A stretch of DNA of 21,028 nt, taken from the NCBI GenBank assembly GCA_964469555.1, contig CAYYAQ010000092.1, forward strand, positions 1-21,028, given 5' to 3'. Shown piece after piece: positions 1-8,549 of the stretch. How positions within the stretch are numbered: the stretch's first letter is position 1; each line of letters begins with the position of its first letter. The notes below the pieces were generated by a model. That model saw only the letters and a list, made by a program, of their open reading frames with translations, was not told the origin of the DNA and ran no database searches. The translations under genes were made by a program, and so were the position numbers. This DNA comes from CAYYAQ01 sp964469555 (lineage in GTDB: Bacteria > Planctomycetota > UBA1135 > UBA2386).

Positions 1-2
1 GG

Positions 3-1199
3 TTGCCGATCCTCCACCTGAAGCACGTCGGTGCCGGTTTCCTCGCCCACCTGGCGTTCCCGCCCTCGGTCTCGAAAATGCCGAAGTCCGTGCGCGGTGA
101 CCCGAAGTTCTGGAAACGGTTCGACGCGGCGCTGCCACGCGGGGGATTCCCGATCGTCGTCGAGGAGATCTCGGATTCCCAGGTGGGCGGCGACTACTCG
201 GCGCTGTTTCTCCTCGGCGGCTACTACGTGGTGTACGCGCTGGGCCTCTCGATGGGGTTGTTCTTATTCGCACGGCGGCGGCAACATCGGCGGCGGATGT
301 GGCTCCAGATCGGGATCGTTCCAGTTCTGTTCCTCGGCTTCGTTCCCTTGTTGATCCGCGCGGCCAACAGCCAGCAGAGCCTCTGCGAATACACGGAGAT
401 CGCGTACTTCCACGCGGGTTCGACGCGCGGAGTCGCTGCGGGTTGCGTGCAGGTGAACTCGTCTGGCAAGCGATTCCACGCGATGAAGGTCAAGGGTCAG
501 GCGCCGGCTCTGTTCAGGTCCAGCAACGGGGGGTCGCGCTTTCGGCAGTACTGGAGGCAGGACAGCAACGTGTCTCGTCTCCGACCTGTTGACCTGACGG
601 TGATCGATGAGGGTGAGTGGAAGTTCGACCTCGAGATCACGCCGTGGACCGCCGGTGAGATCTTCGTCTACGACAGTAGTACGATCGACGAGGCGATCAC
701 GGGGAGCGCACGCGAGCGACGCGGCAGACTGGAAGTCCAAGTCGACGTGCCGGAGTCACTGCGTCAGCGGGAGATGTTCATCATCGTCGAGCTGGCCGAT
801 GGCACGATCTCCTCGCCGGTGACCGCGAATGCCATCGGGCGGCTGAAGTTCGCGACCGCGGTTGGCAATCGCCGCCGGAGCAACAGGATGAACACCCGCA
901 CTCCGCGCGACTGGCTGAGTGTCCACCGCGGCTTCGTCATCCGACGTGGTCCGAGGCTCAGGCCGGCCGCGATCAGGTCCGTCGTGGGGCGGGTGTTTTT
1001 CGCGGTCGCCCCGCCGGCAGTCGATGGGTCCAAGCCTCCCGTTCAGAGTGAACACGCGGTGTTCGAGAGGGAGGTCACCGAACGCGTGGCGAAGCGGAAA
1101 CGTCGGCGACCTCGCCGGCGAATCAGACGGGAGGGCGGTGACTACATCGAGACCCTCGACCACCGGCTGCTCCTCATCGAGATTCCGATCCTGAATTGA
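3..1199 (+). CDS. C-terminal part of a large membrane protein (5' end outside window)
   Basis: The reading frame is already open at the window edge, so the true start lies upstream; the first usable codon (TTG at 3) is only a boundary. The visible 398 residues have two transmembrane segments near residues 67-90 and 101-119, separated by a short very basic loop (ARRRQHRRRMW). A long soluble domain follows and ends in a basic stretch and a hydrophobic tail (LLLIEIPILN). This order, two helices around a basic loop followed by an exported beta-rich region, resembles the C-terminal half of the large double-transmembrane proteins that accompany MoxR/BatA-type genes in planctomycetes. No catalytic motif is visible and the family is an inference. 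Codon third positions stay GC-rich to the TGA stop, so the late arginine-rich part appears to be coding. The sulfatase gene follows 31 bases downstream on the same strand. Confidence 0.7.
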   Translation: MPILHLKHVGAGFLAHLAFPPSVSKMPKSVRGDPKFWKRFDAALPRGGFPIVVEEISDSQVGGDYSALFLLGGYYVVYALGLSMGLFLFARRRQHRRRMWLQIGIVPVLFLGFVPLLIRAANSQQSLCEYTEIAYFHAGSTRGVAAGCVQVNSSGKRFHAMKVKGQAPALFRSSNGGSRFRQYWRQDSNVSRLRPVDLTVIDEGEWKFDLEITPWTAGEIFVYDSSTIDEAITGSARERRGRLEVQVDVPESLRQREMFIIVELADGTISSPVTANAIGRLKFATAVGNRRRSNRMNTRTPRDWLSVHRGFVIRRGPRLRPAAIRSVVGRVFFAVAPPAVDGSKPPVQSEHAVFEREVTERVAKRKRRRPRRRIRREGGDYIETLDHRLLLIEIPILN

Positions 1200-1230
1200 T
1201 CCGTGGGCCTGGGGGTTGGATGATCCTGCG

Positions 1231-2664
1231 ATGAGCATGCGTCGTTGTTTTCTCCGTGGATTCGCATTGTTTGGTGCCGGCGTGCTCCTCGTGGGGTGTG
1301 CGGTGGGGCCGTCGCGACCGAACATCGTCTTCATCATGGCGGACGACATGGGGTACGGCGATCCAGGTTGCTACAACCCGGATTCGAAGATCGCGACACC
1401 GAACATCGACCGGATCGCGGCGCAGGGGATTCGGTTCACGGACGCGCACTCGCCGGGTCCGTGGTGCATCCCGTCGCGTTACGGGTTGTTGACGGGTCGG
1501 TATCCGATGCGGGCGAAGTTCGCGGTCAAGCGGCGGGCGTCGATTGGGAAGGACCAGGTGACGATCGCTTCGGTTCTGAAGAAGAACGGCTACGCGACGG
1601 CGATGGTCGGCAAGTGGCATCTGGGATTCGATGTCGGCTGGAATCGTGACTGGACGCAAGCGATGCGTGGCGGGCCCGTGGATGTCGGGTTTGATTCCTA
1701 CTTCGGGATTCCCGCGTCGTTGGACATCCCGCCGTACTACTACATTCGCGACCGGCGACCGGTGGCGCCGCCGACGGGACGCATCGGTCCGAAGAACACG
1801 GACGGTTGGACCAACATCCAGGGGGAGTTCTGGCGCGCTGGTGGATTGGCGCCGGGGTTTGTGCACGAGGAAGTGCTGCCGCGTTTCGAAGCTGAAGCGG
1901 TGAAGTACATCGACGGGCGTGGTGAGTCGACCGACGGCAATCCGTTCTTTCTCTACGTAGCGTTCACTGCGCCGCACACGCCGTGGTCGCCGACGAAGGA
2001 GTTCCAGGGTAAGAGCAAGGTCGATCTCTACGGTGACTTCGTCATGCAGGTGGATGCGACGGTGGGCAAGATCCTCGCGGCGCTCGAGCGGAACGGGATG
2101 GCCGAGAACACGCTCGTGGTGTTCACCTCGGACAACGGGCCGGTGTGGTACTCGCAAGACGTCGAGAAGTTCGCGCACCGCTCCGTCGGTTCGCTGCGCG
2201 GCATGAAGAGCGACGCGTGGGAGGGCGGCCATCGGATGCCGTTCGTCGTGCGTTGGCCGGGCAGGATCAAGGCCGGGTCGACCTGTGATCAGACCATCTG
2301 TTTCACGGACATGCTCGCGACGTTTGCGGATGTCGTCGGCGAGGAGTTGGCGGCAGCGGACACGCGGGACAGCGTGAGCATCCTGCCCCTGCTCGGCGGT
2401 TCAAAACGTCCGGTCCGCGACGTGACCGTGTTGCACCCACGCGCCACGGTCCTCCGTCAGGGAAAGTGGAAGCTGATCACGCATCTGGGTTCCGGGGGCT
2501 TCTCGAAGCCCAGAAGGATCAACCCCAAACCCGGGGAAGCGACCGGCCAGCTCTACGACCTCGAAGCCGACCCCGCCGAGACCACGAACCTCTGGTTGTC
2601 CCGACCGGGCACGGTCGCCCGCCTCACCGACCTCCTCGAAGCCGCCAGGCGCCCTCCCCAGTGA
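1231..2664 (+). CDS. Lipoprotein sulfatase (arylsulfatase-type, S1 family)
   Basis: The product should hydrolyse sulfate esters, probably on a polysaccharide or glycan, at the outer face of a membrane. From ATG 1231 it has 477 residues. A lipoprotein signal ends in the lipobox LLVGC (Cys23). The core PNIVFIMADDMGYGD carries the metal-binding Asp pair (38-39). CIPSR (Cys79) is the C-x-P-S-R formylglycine motif, followed by LLTGRYP. GKWHLGF (Lys128, His130), PHTPW (His249) and SDNGP (Asp301-Asn302) supply further active-site residues of the alkaline-phosphatase-like fold. A TTG at 1216 and an ATG at 1237 are alternative starts; 1231 or 1237 both keep a good signal peptide. No sulfatase-maturing enzyme is in the window. 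The substrate cannot be told from sequence. The gene converges on the minus-strand fusion gene with 22 bases between the stops. Confidence 0.93.
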   Translation: MSMRRCFLRGFALFGAGVLLVGCAVGPSRPNIVFIMADDMGYGDPGCYNPDSKIATPNIDRIAAQGIRFTDAHSPGPWCIPSRYGLLTGRYPMRAKFAVKRRASIGKDQVTIASVLKKNGYATAMVGKWHLGFDVGWNRDWTQAMRGGPVDVGFDSYFGIPASLDIPPYYYIRDRRPVAPPTGRIGPKNTDGWTNIQGEFWRAGGLAPGFVHEEVLPRFEAEAVKYIDGRGESTDGNPFFLYVAFTAPHTPWSPTKEFQGKSKVDLYGDFVMQVDATVGKILAALERNGMAENTLVVFTSDNGPVWYSQDVEKFAHRSVGSLRGMKSDAWEGGHRMPFVVRWPGRIKAGSTCDQTICFTDMLATFADVVGEELAAADTRDSVSILPLLGGSKRPVRDVTVLHPRATVLRQGKWKLITHLGSGGFSKPRRINPKPGEATGQLYDLEADPAETTNLWLSRPGTVARLTDLLEAARRPPQ

Positions 2665-2686
2665 AACACGGAGTTTGGATCGCGTT

Positions 2687-5308
2687 TCAGCGGAGGGTTG
2701 GTTTGCCCTCGAGGTAGCCGAGGAAGCCCAGGAATCGGTCCATCTTGCGAATGGTGTCCTGGTAGTCGCTGCCGTTGCCGCGACCGTGGTTGAAGAAGCC
2801 GTGGGCTCGACCGACGTAGAGTTCGAGCTCGCTCTGGCTGCCGGCCTTGCGCATCGCCGCCTGGAACTTTTTTCCCGTCGCCACGGGAATGAGGCTGTCC
2901 TTCGTGCCGAGGAACACGATCGTCGGCGCGATGCCCTTGCGGATGTTGTGCATCGGTGAGATCTCGCGGAAGCGCGCCTTGACCCGCTTGTAGCCGTAGC
3001 CCTCGGGACCGTTGTCGTAGACGGGGTTGAACAGCACGAGCGCGTCGGGGACCGCGCTGACCGATTGACCCTCCTCTTCGAAACCGGGGACCGTCGCGAC
3101 TGCTGCGGCGACGTGACCGCCTGCGGAGCCACCCCCCGCCGCGACCTTGCCGGAGTCGATTCCCATGCGACCCGCGTTCATCCGCACGAAACGCACGGCG
3201 GACTTGCCGTCGGCGACGCACTCGAACGGCGTGGTCTTGTGCTTGTTCTTCACCCGATACTCCGCGGAGATCGCCACCATCCCGCGTCCCGCGAGGTAGT
3301 CGCAATGCGGATAGAACTGGGCAGGAGTTCCGCCGTTCCATCCGCCGCCGAAGAAGAACACGATCGCCGCACGCCGGTCCGAGGTCTTGTGGTTGTCGGG
3401 CTCGAACACGTGCAACCTGAGTTCGACGTCGCCGATCTTCTTGTAGATCACCTTCTTCGTCGGCTCCCACCTCGGTTTCCTAGCCTTCTTCTTCTTCGAT
3501 ATCTTTGCCGACGCGCGCTGCTTGAGCGCGCGGTCGATGCTCTTGACGACCTGCTTCGCGAGCAGCATGGAACCCTGCTTCGTGAAGTGGACGTTGCCAG
3601 GCTTCGTCGCGAACTCTTTCATCCGACCCGCCATCACTCCGTGCAGGTCGTCGATGCCGATGCCGTGCGCCCTCATGATCTTCAGCGCGAACGCATTGTA
3701 CTTCACTGCATCTCCGACGACGCGACCCGGCTCGCCTAAGGGGACCGGCGTCGTCGTCGCGAAGATCAACTCGGCCCCAGTCTTCTCGAGCTGGGCCACG
3801 ATCTTCTCCAGGTTCGCGGCGTATTGCTTCGGCGGGTGTGACTGCTTGCCGGACTTCTTGTTGAGACCCTTTCCATTCGCGTTGCGGTATGCGAGGTCGT
3901 GGAGCCCGAAGTTGAAGTGCACCACGTCCCACTTGCCTGTCGCCGCCGCCAGCCACGTCGAGATGTTGGCCACGCCCCGGCTCGTGTGCGCAGCGTTGCC
4001 GGGGTTGCGCGCCACGAAGGCTCGGCCCTGCATCAGTCGTTGCACCGGTTTGGTGTAGCCGCGTGAGATGGAATCTCCGATCAGCAGCACGCGGGGAAGG
4101 TCGCTCGCCGGCGCCGCGGTCGGCTTGTCCTGCGGCTTCTTCTGCTTGTCTTGCTGGGGCAAGCGCACTTCATGGATCAACATCTGGTCGGGCCACAACC
4201 GCACGCGCTTGTGATTCGTGTCGAATCCGAGCACCGGCTGTTCCGTCAACAGGTAGGCGCCGTCACGGTGCGCGATCGCACTGACCCCGTAGTTCAGCGG
4301 GGTGCGACGCACGATTTTCAACGTCGTCGGATCCACGAACAGCAGCGAACCCTTCTTCGCACTCACGTGAGTCGCCGTCACGATGTGCTTGCCGTCGAAC
4401 TCCAACTTCCAACCCCGCTCTGGGAGGCTTCTCGTCGTGATCACCTCGCCGGTCTTGGTGTCGACTTCGTAGAGCTTGTTGCTGAGAGCCAGGACGAGGA
4501 GCTTACCTTCGACAAAAGTGATGCCGCTCGCGGCCATGTAGCGGTTGGCCTTGTTCGCCTCCGTCACGATCTCGCGGACGACCTCACCACTCGTGGGGTC
4601 GATCACGTAGATCGGCTTGCCGGCGGTCCATCCGTAGTCGACCGCGTAGAGGAGCTTCCCGTCCGAACACAGTCCGCGCACCGGTCGCGGAAGTGACCAG
4701 GTTTCCTCGACCTCGCCGCTGGCGAGGTCGACGCGGTGAAGCTTGCGACCCTGTGCCGTGAACAGCTTGCCGCCCATCACTGCCGCGCCGCCCGGTTGTT
4801 CCTCTGTTGGCGCCTTGATCGTCTGAACGGCAGCGCCGTCACAGATCGTCGCCGCGCGCGGCGGTCGGAGGTCCCACTTCTTGCCCTTCTTGTAGAGATC
4901 GTGTCGGCGCAGCCCCTCCTTCAAATGCTTGCGAAATTCCTTTGGCAACATGAAGCTCTGGAACCGGTAGATCTTCTCGTCGTCGCGACCGACCACCAGC
5001 AGGGATGGATAGGCACTGACGTTGAACCTCTTGGGCAGCGTTGGGGCGTGGTCGCGATTGACTTCTACCCACCGGAACTTCTCGCTCATCGCCACGACCG
5101 CGGCGTCGGGGAAGGTCTTCTTCTCGAGGACCTTGCACCAGTGTCAAGTGTCGAACGTGAAGTAGAGAATCGTCGGGCGGGGGTCGTTCGCGGTCGGCTC
5201 GGGAACTCCGTCATCCGAGGCGTGGAGCCACTGGATCGCGTCGGACTTCTGCGCGGTGAGTCCCGGCGCGGCGAACAGGAACATGGCAAGCGATGCGAGG
5301 GTCTTCAT
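2687..5308 (-). CDS. Secreted four-domain fusion (thioredoxin / beta-propeller / SGNH hydrolase / alpha-beta hydrolase), candidate selenoprotein
   Basis: From ATG 5308 the frame encodes 873 residues if the TGA at 5144-5146 is read through. A signal peptide (MKTLASLAMFLFAAPGLTAQ) leads into a thioredoxin fold, ILYFTFDT-[TGA]-HWCKVLEKKTF, with cis-Pro101 in AYPS. The TGA (codon 55) replaces the first Cys of CHWC, so the site would be Sec55/Cys58. Residues about 165-385 form a PQQ/SMP-30-like propeller. Residues about 400-590 are an SGNH hydrolase (GDSI Ser413, GLHDL, VHFT His574). Residues about 605-873 are an alpha/beta hydrolase with GGGWNGG oxyanion hole, GGSAGG nucleophile (Ser728), Asp804 and His836. 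The TGA stop is at 2687-2689. Without read-through the first downstream ATG (5095) would give 802 residues lacking export signal and active-site motif. The SGNH block V reads PGNVHFT, with Gly where Asp is usual. The gene lies 82 bases downstream of thyX. Coding is certain; selenocysteine is inferred, and a nonsense mutation is the alternative. Confidence 0.8.
5108..5146 (-). promoter_or_regulatory. Candidate bacterial SECIS element following in-frame UGA
   Basis: The UGA is at 5144-5146 on the minus strand. Downstream in the mRNA, AAGGUC (5134-5129) pairs perfectly with GACCUU (5117-5112). After one C-A mismatch the helix can continue with U-A and C-G, closing a five-base apical loop GAGAA that begins with G. 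The loop starts 18 bases after the UGA. A short stem just behind the UGA and a small loop with an early G are the recognised features of bacterial SECIS hairpins bound by SelB. The hairpin lies wholly within the coding sequence, as it does in bacteria. No folding energy was computed, and short hairpins are common in GC-rich genes, so this supports the selenocysteine reading but does not prove it. Confidence 0.5.
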
Positions 5309-5390
5309 TGCGCCATCATTAGACCGCGAATTCTCGGTCGCTGGGATGTTCGCTGGCCTCTTCGTTCGAAAATCACCCTCCCTGAACGGT

Positions 5391-7007
5391 CTACGCGTCG
5401 CCGGCCCGTTCCATCCGTTTTTGCCGGCGATCGTCGGCGGACTGTTCCGCGTTCATGCGACCGAGGAACGCGTTGCCCTCCTTGGCGCGGATGAACGACG
5501 CGAACAGCGGCGACACACGCCGCACTTCCTTGAACAGATCCAGCGCGCTCTGTCGGTAGGCGAAGTGTCCTTCCGGTCCGGAGCGCAACTCGATGAAGTA
5601 CGCCGTCTGCCGTGGTTCGAACGTGATGCGCACGCGCTGAAGGAACGCGAACGGCGTGATGTACCCCGCCGCGTGCGGATGGTCTGTCGCGATCTTCGGC
5701 TGCAGCTTGGCGACGCGATTCAGCACCGCCGAGAACTTCTCTTCGAGGCCCGCCTCGCGGATCAGCGGCGGGGTCAGGTAGCCGTGCGCGGTCGTCAACA
5801 CTTGCTGCTGTTGGAAACCCTTGCGGTGCCGACCGATGTCCCGGTAGGCGCCGAAGTCCACGAGCAGCTCGAAATCGAAAGGGGCCGCGCCCTCGATGCC
5901 GAAGGGCAGAGTGTCGCGCGAGCCGCGGTTCTGAAGGATCGATGCCATCAGCCCCTTCTGATCGTCGGAGTTCATCGCCTTGCACTGCGAAAGCAACGAT
6001 TCGTAGGGCTGGTCGCTCTGTTCGTAGACGAGCGACGCCAAGAGTCGTGCGTCCAGGTCGGGGTCGTAGGACAGCAGCCGGATCCCCGGCTTCCCCTCTC
6101 CGTTCACGCGGGAAACGGCGCCGAATCGACCCGCGACCCCACGCATCGACGTGTGTTGCTCGTGCAGGAACTCGTTGGGTCCCGAGTGGGTCAGCAGCGT
6201 CGGCAGGGCGTGCTCCGCCTGCTCCTTGATGCGTCTGCCGACCAGCTTGAACTCCTCGAGAGGATGGCTGAGGAGTTCGGTGATGACGTCGGAGAGCGTG
6301 CGCGCGTCGGCGACCATGCCCCACTTCGTGTAGATCGCTGGCGTCAACAAGTAGCGCGCCGCGTCGAATGCCTCGGCGCGGATCGTGCGCAACCACGGCC
6401 CTTCCTTCTCGTCGGCACCGAGCGGACGGTTGGCCTTCAGGTATTCGATGAGCTTTTCGGAGATCTCCTGATAGAGCTCGAACGTGACCCCCAGGATCTC
6501 CTCGTAGGCTTCGTTCACGTCACCGCCCGCCTCGACGACGGAGGGGTCGCGCCAGTGCCCCTCCTGGCTGAACGAAATGTAGCGGGTCGACGACTCTTCG
6601 AAGCTGCACCGCCGTTCGCGTTGGATGAACCGAGTCACGAGCTGCGAGACGTTTTCGACGGCGAGGTGCACGACCGAACCCTCTCGCAGCGAGTTGTGTC
6701 CGTGGTCGATCGCGTAGGTCTTGAGAAACTTGCCCGCCTTGTCGGACAGGACCCTGCCGAGGAAGTCCTCGGGCGGGTCGGGGATCTCCGCGTCCTCGAA
6801 CGAGGTGCCGGCGCTCTCGATGCCCTTCTTCAATCGATCGAGGAACTGGTCGCGCATCGATAGGCGGCTGCGCGAGTAGATACCGTTCAACGTGGCGGCG
6901 ACCTCGGGGGGGAGATTGCGGACGAGGTAGATGTCGCCGTGGTCGCGAGGGGTCAGGACAGAGAAGTACTGACCGAGCAGGCGGAGTTCCTTGTCGGTGT
7001 AGGGCAT
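5391..7007 (-). CDS. thyX: Tandem-domain FAD-dependent thymidylate synthase (ThyX family)
   Basis: ThyX makes dTMP from dUMP using methylene-tetrahydrofolate with reduced FAD. From ATG 7007 the protein has 538 residues, about twice a classical ThyX (around 220-250). The first half contains GHNSLREG and the motif RERRCSFEESSTRY (130-143), matching the ThyX signature RHRxxSxxxxSxRY with Glu in place of His, then AARYLLTPAIYTKW. The second half repeats the fold loosely: DFGAYRDIGRHRKGFQQQQ (385-402) has RHR but lacks the Ser/Arg-Tyr part, and AFLQRVRITFEPRQTAYFIELRSGPEGH resembles the ThyX C-terminal core. The second copy is probably structural. ATG 7007 was preferred to the upstream in-frame codon at 7103 because that extension is basic, low in family likeness, and would begin inside the terminator region. 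Long two-domain ThyX-like proteins exist in other bacteria; that this one is active is inferred. Confidence 0.88.
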   Translation of the reverse strand: MPYTDKELRLLGQYFSVLTPRDHGDIYLVRNLPPEVAATLNGIYSRSRLSMRDQFLDRLKKGIESAGTSFEDAEIPDPPEDFLGRVLSDKAGKFLKTYAIDHGHNSLREGSVVHLAVENVSQLVTRFIQRERRCSFEESSTRYISFSQEGHWRDPSVVEAGGDVNEAYEEILGVTFELYQEISEKLIEYLKANRPLGADEKEGPWLRTIRAEAFDAARYLLTPAIYTKWGMVADARTLSDVITELLSHPLEEFKLVGRRIKEQAEHALPTLLTHSGPNEFLHEQHTSMRGVAGRFGAVSRVNGEGKPGIRLLSYDPDLDARLLASLVYEQSDQPYESLLSQCKAMNSDDQKGLMASILQNRGSRDTLPFGIEGAAPFDFELLVDFGAYRDIGRHRKGFQQQQVLTTAHGYLTPPLIREAGLEEKFSAVLNRVAKLQPKIATDHPHAAGYITPFAFLQRVRITFEPRQTAYFIELRSGPEGHFAYRQSALDLFKEVRRVSPLFASFIRAKEGNAFLGRMNAEQSADDRRQKRMERAGDA

Positions 7008-7101
7008 GTCACCGTGACGATAGCGACGACGGTCGGGGGAATCAGCAGCCTGGTCCGCAGGTTCGATCGTCCGGTGGGAGTCGCACGCTCGTCCCCAGTA
7101 C

Positions 7102-7137
7102 AAAACGAGAGCCCTGCCCAGGTGGCAGGACTCTCGT
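7102..7137 (-). terminator. Rho-independent terminator of the small gene upstream of thyX
   Basis: On the minus strand ACGAGAG (7137-7131) pairs with CTCTCGT (7111-7105). After one mismatch, six more pairs form (7129-7124 with 7118-7113) around a five-base loop. The hairpin is followed by TTTT (7105-7102). It lies just past the stop of the small hypothetical gene and before thyX, so it should end transcription from the trxB side and leave thyX to its own promoter in 7008-7101. No clear promoter boxes were recognised there. Confidence 0.8.
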
Positions 7138-7162
7138 GGGAGGAGGAATCAGAGAAAGGGTG

Positions 7163-7366
7163 TCAGGCCAGACTCACGACATCCAGGGTGTCGCCGTTGC
7201 GGTAGACCGAGAGCCAATCCTTGCGGACGAGTCTGGAGATCTCATCCACGATGGCTTGCTGGGCAACCTGGCGAATCGCTGTTTCTTCGGGAGGCGGTCG
7301 CTCGGCTTCCAAGATCTTCAGCCTCATCAAGAGGTCCAAGACCCGCTGTTTCTCGATCTCACTCAC
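7163..7366 (-). CDS. Small hypothetical protein
   Basis: This short protein of about 67 residues starts at GTG 7366 (V-SEIEKQRVLDLLMRLKILEAERPPPEET) and ends DWLSVYRNGDTLDVVSLA. A TTG at 7444 would add 26 arginine- and serine-rich residues that look non-coding, so GTG 7366 is preferred, although no clear ribosome-binding site precedes either start. The sequence is amphipathic, predicted helical in its middle (AIRQVAQQAIVDEISRLVRKDW), with a short beta-like end. I do not recognise a family. A good terminator directly follows its stop, which supports it being a transcribed gene. It lies 108 bases downstream of trxB on the same strand and may be co-transcribed with it. Confidence 0.55.
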   Translation of the reverse strand: MSEIEKQRVLDLLMRLKILEAERPPPEETAIRQVAQQAIVDEISRLVRKDWLSVYRNGDTLDVVSLA

Positions 7367-7474
7367 GGCTTGGGTCGCGGGACTTCGGCCCGGCAATCCA
7401 CTACTAGGATCCGTGCACCGTCGGGTTTCCGATCGATGTCGCAAAAGTTCGGTGTTCCGAAAATGTCGGGCTAT

Positions 7475-8422
7475 TTACCCCGTCGGAAGGGGGTTTTCCT
7501 CGAGCCAGCGCTCCGCCTCGATCGCCGCGCCGCACCCGGTCCCGGCGGCCGTCACGGCCTGCCGGTAGTAGCTGTCCCGGCAGTCCCCGCAGGCGAAGAC
7601 GCCGGGCACGTTCGTCGCGGTCCGGTCCGGCTGGGTGATCAGGTAGCCGACGTCGTCCATGTCGAGCTGACCCTTGAACATGTCGGTATTGGGCTTGTGT
7701 CCGATCGCCAGAAACAGGCCACCGCACTCCACGTTGGTCTTCTCGCCGGTGTCGCTGTGGGTGAGTTCCAGGCCCGTGACCTTGCCGTCGTCGACGCCGA
7801 AGACCTCGGTGACGTTCTGCTTCCAGTGTACCGTGATCTTCGGGTGCTCGAGGGCGCGCTGCGCCATGATCTTGCTGGCGCGCAGCACGTCGCGGCGCAC
7901 GATCAGGTGCACTTCGCTCGCGAACTTCGTCAGGAAGGTCGCCTCTTCACACGCCGAATCGCCGCCGCCGACCACGTAGACGACCCTCTCCTTGAAAAAG
8001 AACCCGTCGCAAGTCGCGCACGCGGAGACGCCACGGCCCTGTAGTGCGGTTTCGTTCGGGAGGCCGAGGTACTGGGCTGAGGCGCCGGTACTGATGATCA
8101 GCGTGGCGCATTCGTAGTCGTTTCCGGCGGTCGTGTGGACGGTGAACGGGCGCTTGCTCAGGTCGACCTTGTCCGCGTGTTCGAAGATCACCTTCGAGCC
8201 GAAGCGCTCCGCTTGCTTCTGGAACATCTCCATCATCTCCGGGCCCATGACGCCGTCGGGGAAGCCGGGGTAGTTTTCGACGTCGGAGGTGATGGTCAGC
8301 TGGCCACCGGGTTGGAGGCCGGCGAGGACGACGGGCTCCATGTTGGCGCGGGCAGCGTAGATCGCGGCGGTGTATCCGGCTGGGCCGGTTCCGAGGATGA
8401 GGGTCTTCTGGACTTCGGACAT
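7475..8422 (-). CDS. trxB: Thioredoxin reductase
   Basis: This flavoenzyme passes electrons from NADPH to thioredoxin in the cytoplasm. It has 315 residues, the usual length of the low-molecular-weight bacterial type. GTGPAGYTAAIYAARA (11-26) is the FAD-binding Rossmann motif, CATC (135-138) the redox-active disulfide, VGGGDSACEEA the NADPH-binding motif, and GVFACGDC the late FAD-contact motif. The start ATG 8422 (MSEVQKTLIL) fits the family; an upstream in-frame codon at 8494 would add an unconserved tail. An AGGAG lies about 12 bases upstream of the ATG, a rather long spacing. No thioredoxin gene is adjacent; the only thioredoxin fold nearby is the exported domain of the fusion at 2687-5308, in a different compartment, so a direct partnership is not implied. 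Confidence 0.95.
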   Translation of the reverse strand: MSEVQKTLILGTGPAGYTAAIYAARANMEPVVLAGLQPGGQLTITSDVENYPGFPDGVMGPEMMEMFQKQAERFGSKVIFEHADKVDLSKRPFTVHTTAGNDYECATLIISTGASAQYLGLPNETALQGRGVSACATCDGFFFKERVVYVVGGGDSACEEATFLTKFASEVHLIVRRDVLRASKIMAQRALEHPKITVHWKQNVTEVFGVDDGKVTGLELTHSDTGEKTNVECGGLFLAIGHKPNTDMFKGQLDMDDVGYLITQPDRTATNVPGVFACGDCRDSYYRQAVTAAGTGCGAAIEAERWLEENPLPTG

Positions 8423-8549
8423 GCGGGTTGGGGTCTCCTGGTGGGGCGACAAACTTAGACCCAGGCCCGAGAAGTTCGATCCAAATATTCTCACCGCACG
8501 CCGGACGAGCCGATTGGGGCCCTGTCGGGGGAGAGATGGTGTCTAGCGG

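Noticed and set aside
1174..2232. Long minus-strand open frame opposite the sulfatase
   Set aside because: It is arginine- and histidine-rich with no family features, while the plus strand carries all the sulfatase motifs.
5256..6863. Long plus-strand open frame of 535 codons opposite thyX
   Set aside because: It is an arginine-, leucine- and valine-rich antisense shadow of a clear ThyX gene, with no motifs of its own.
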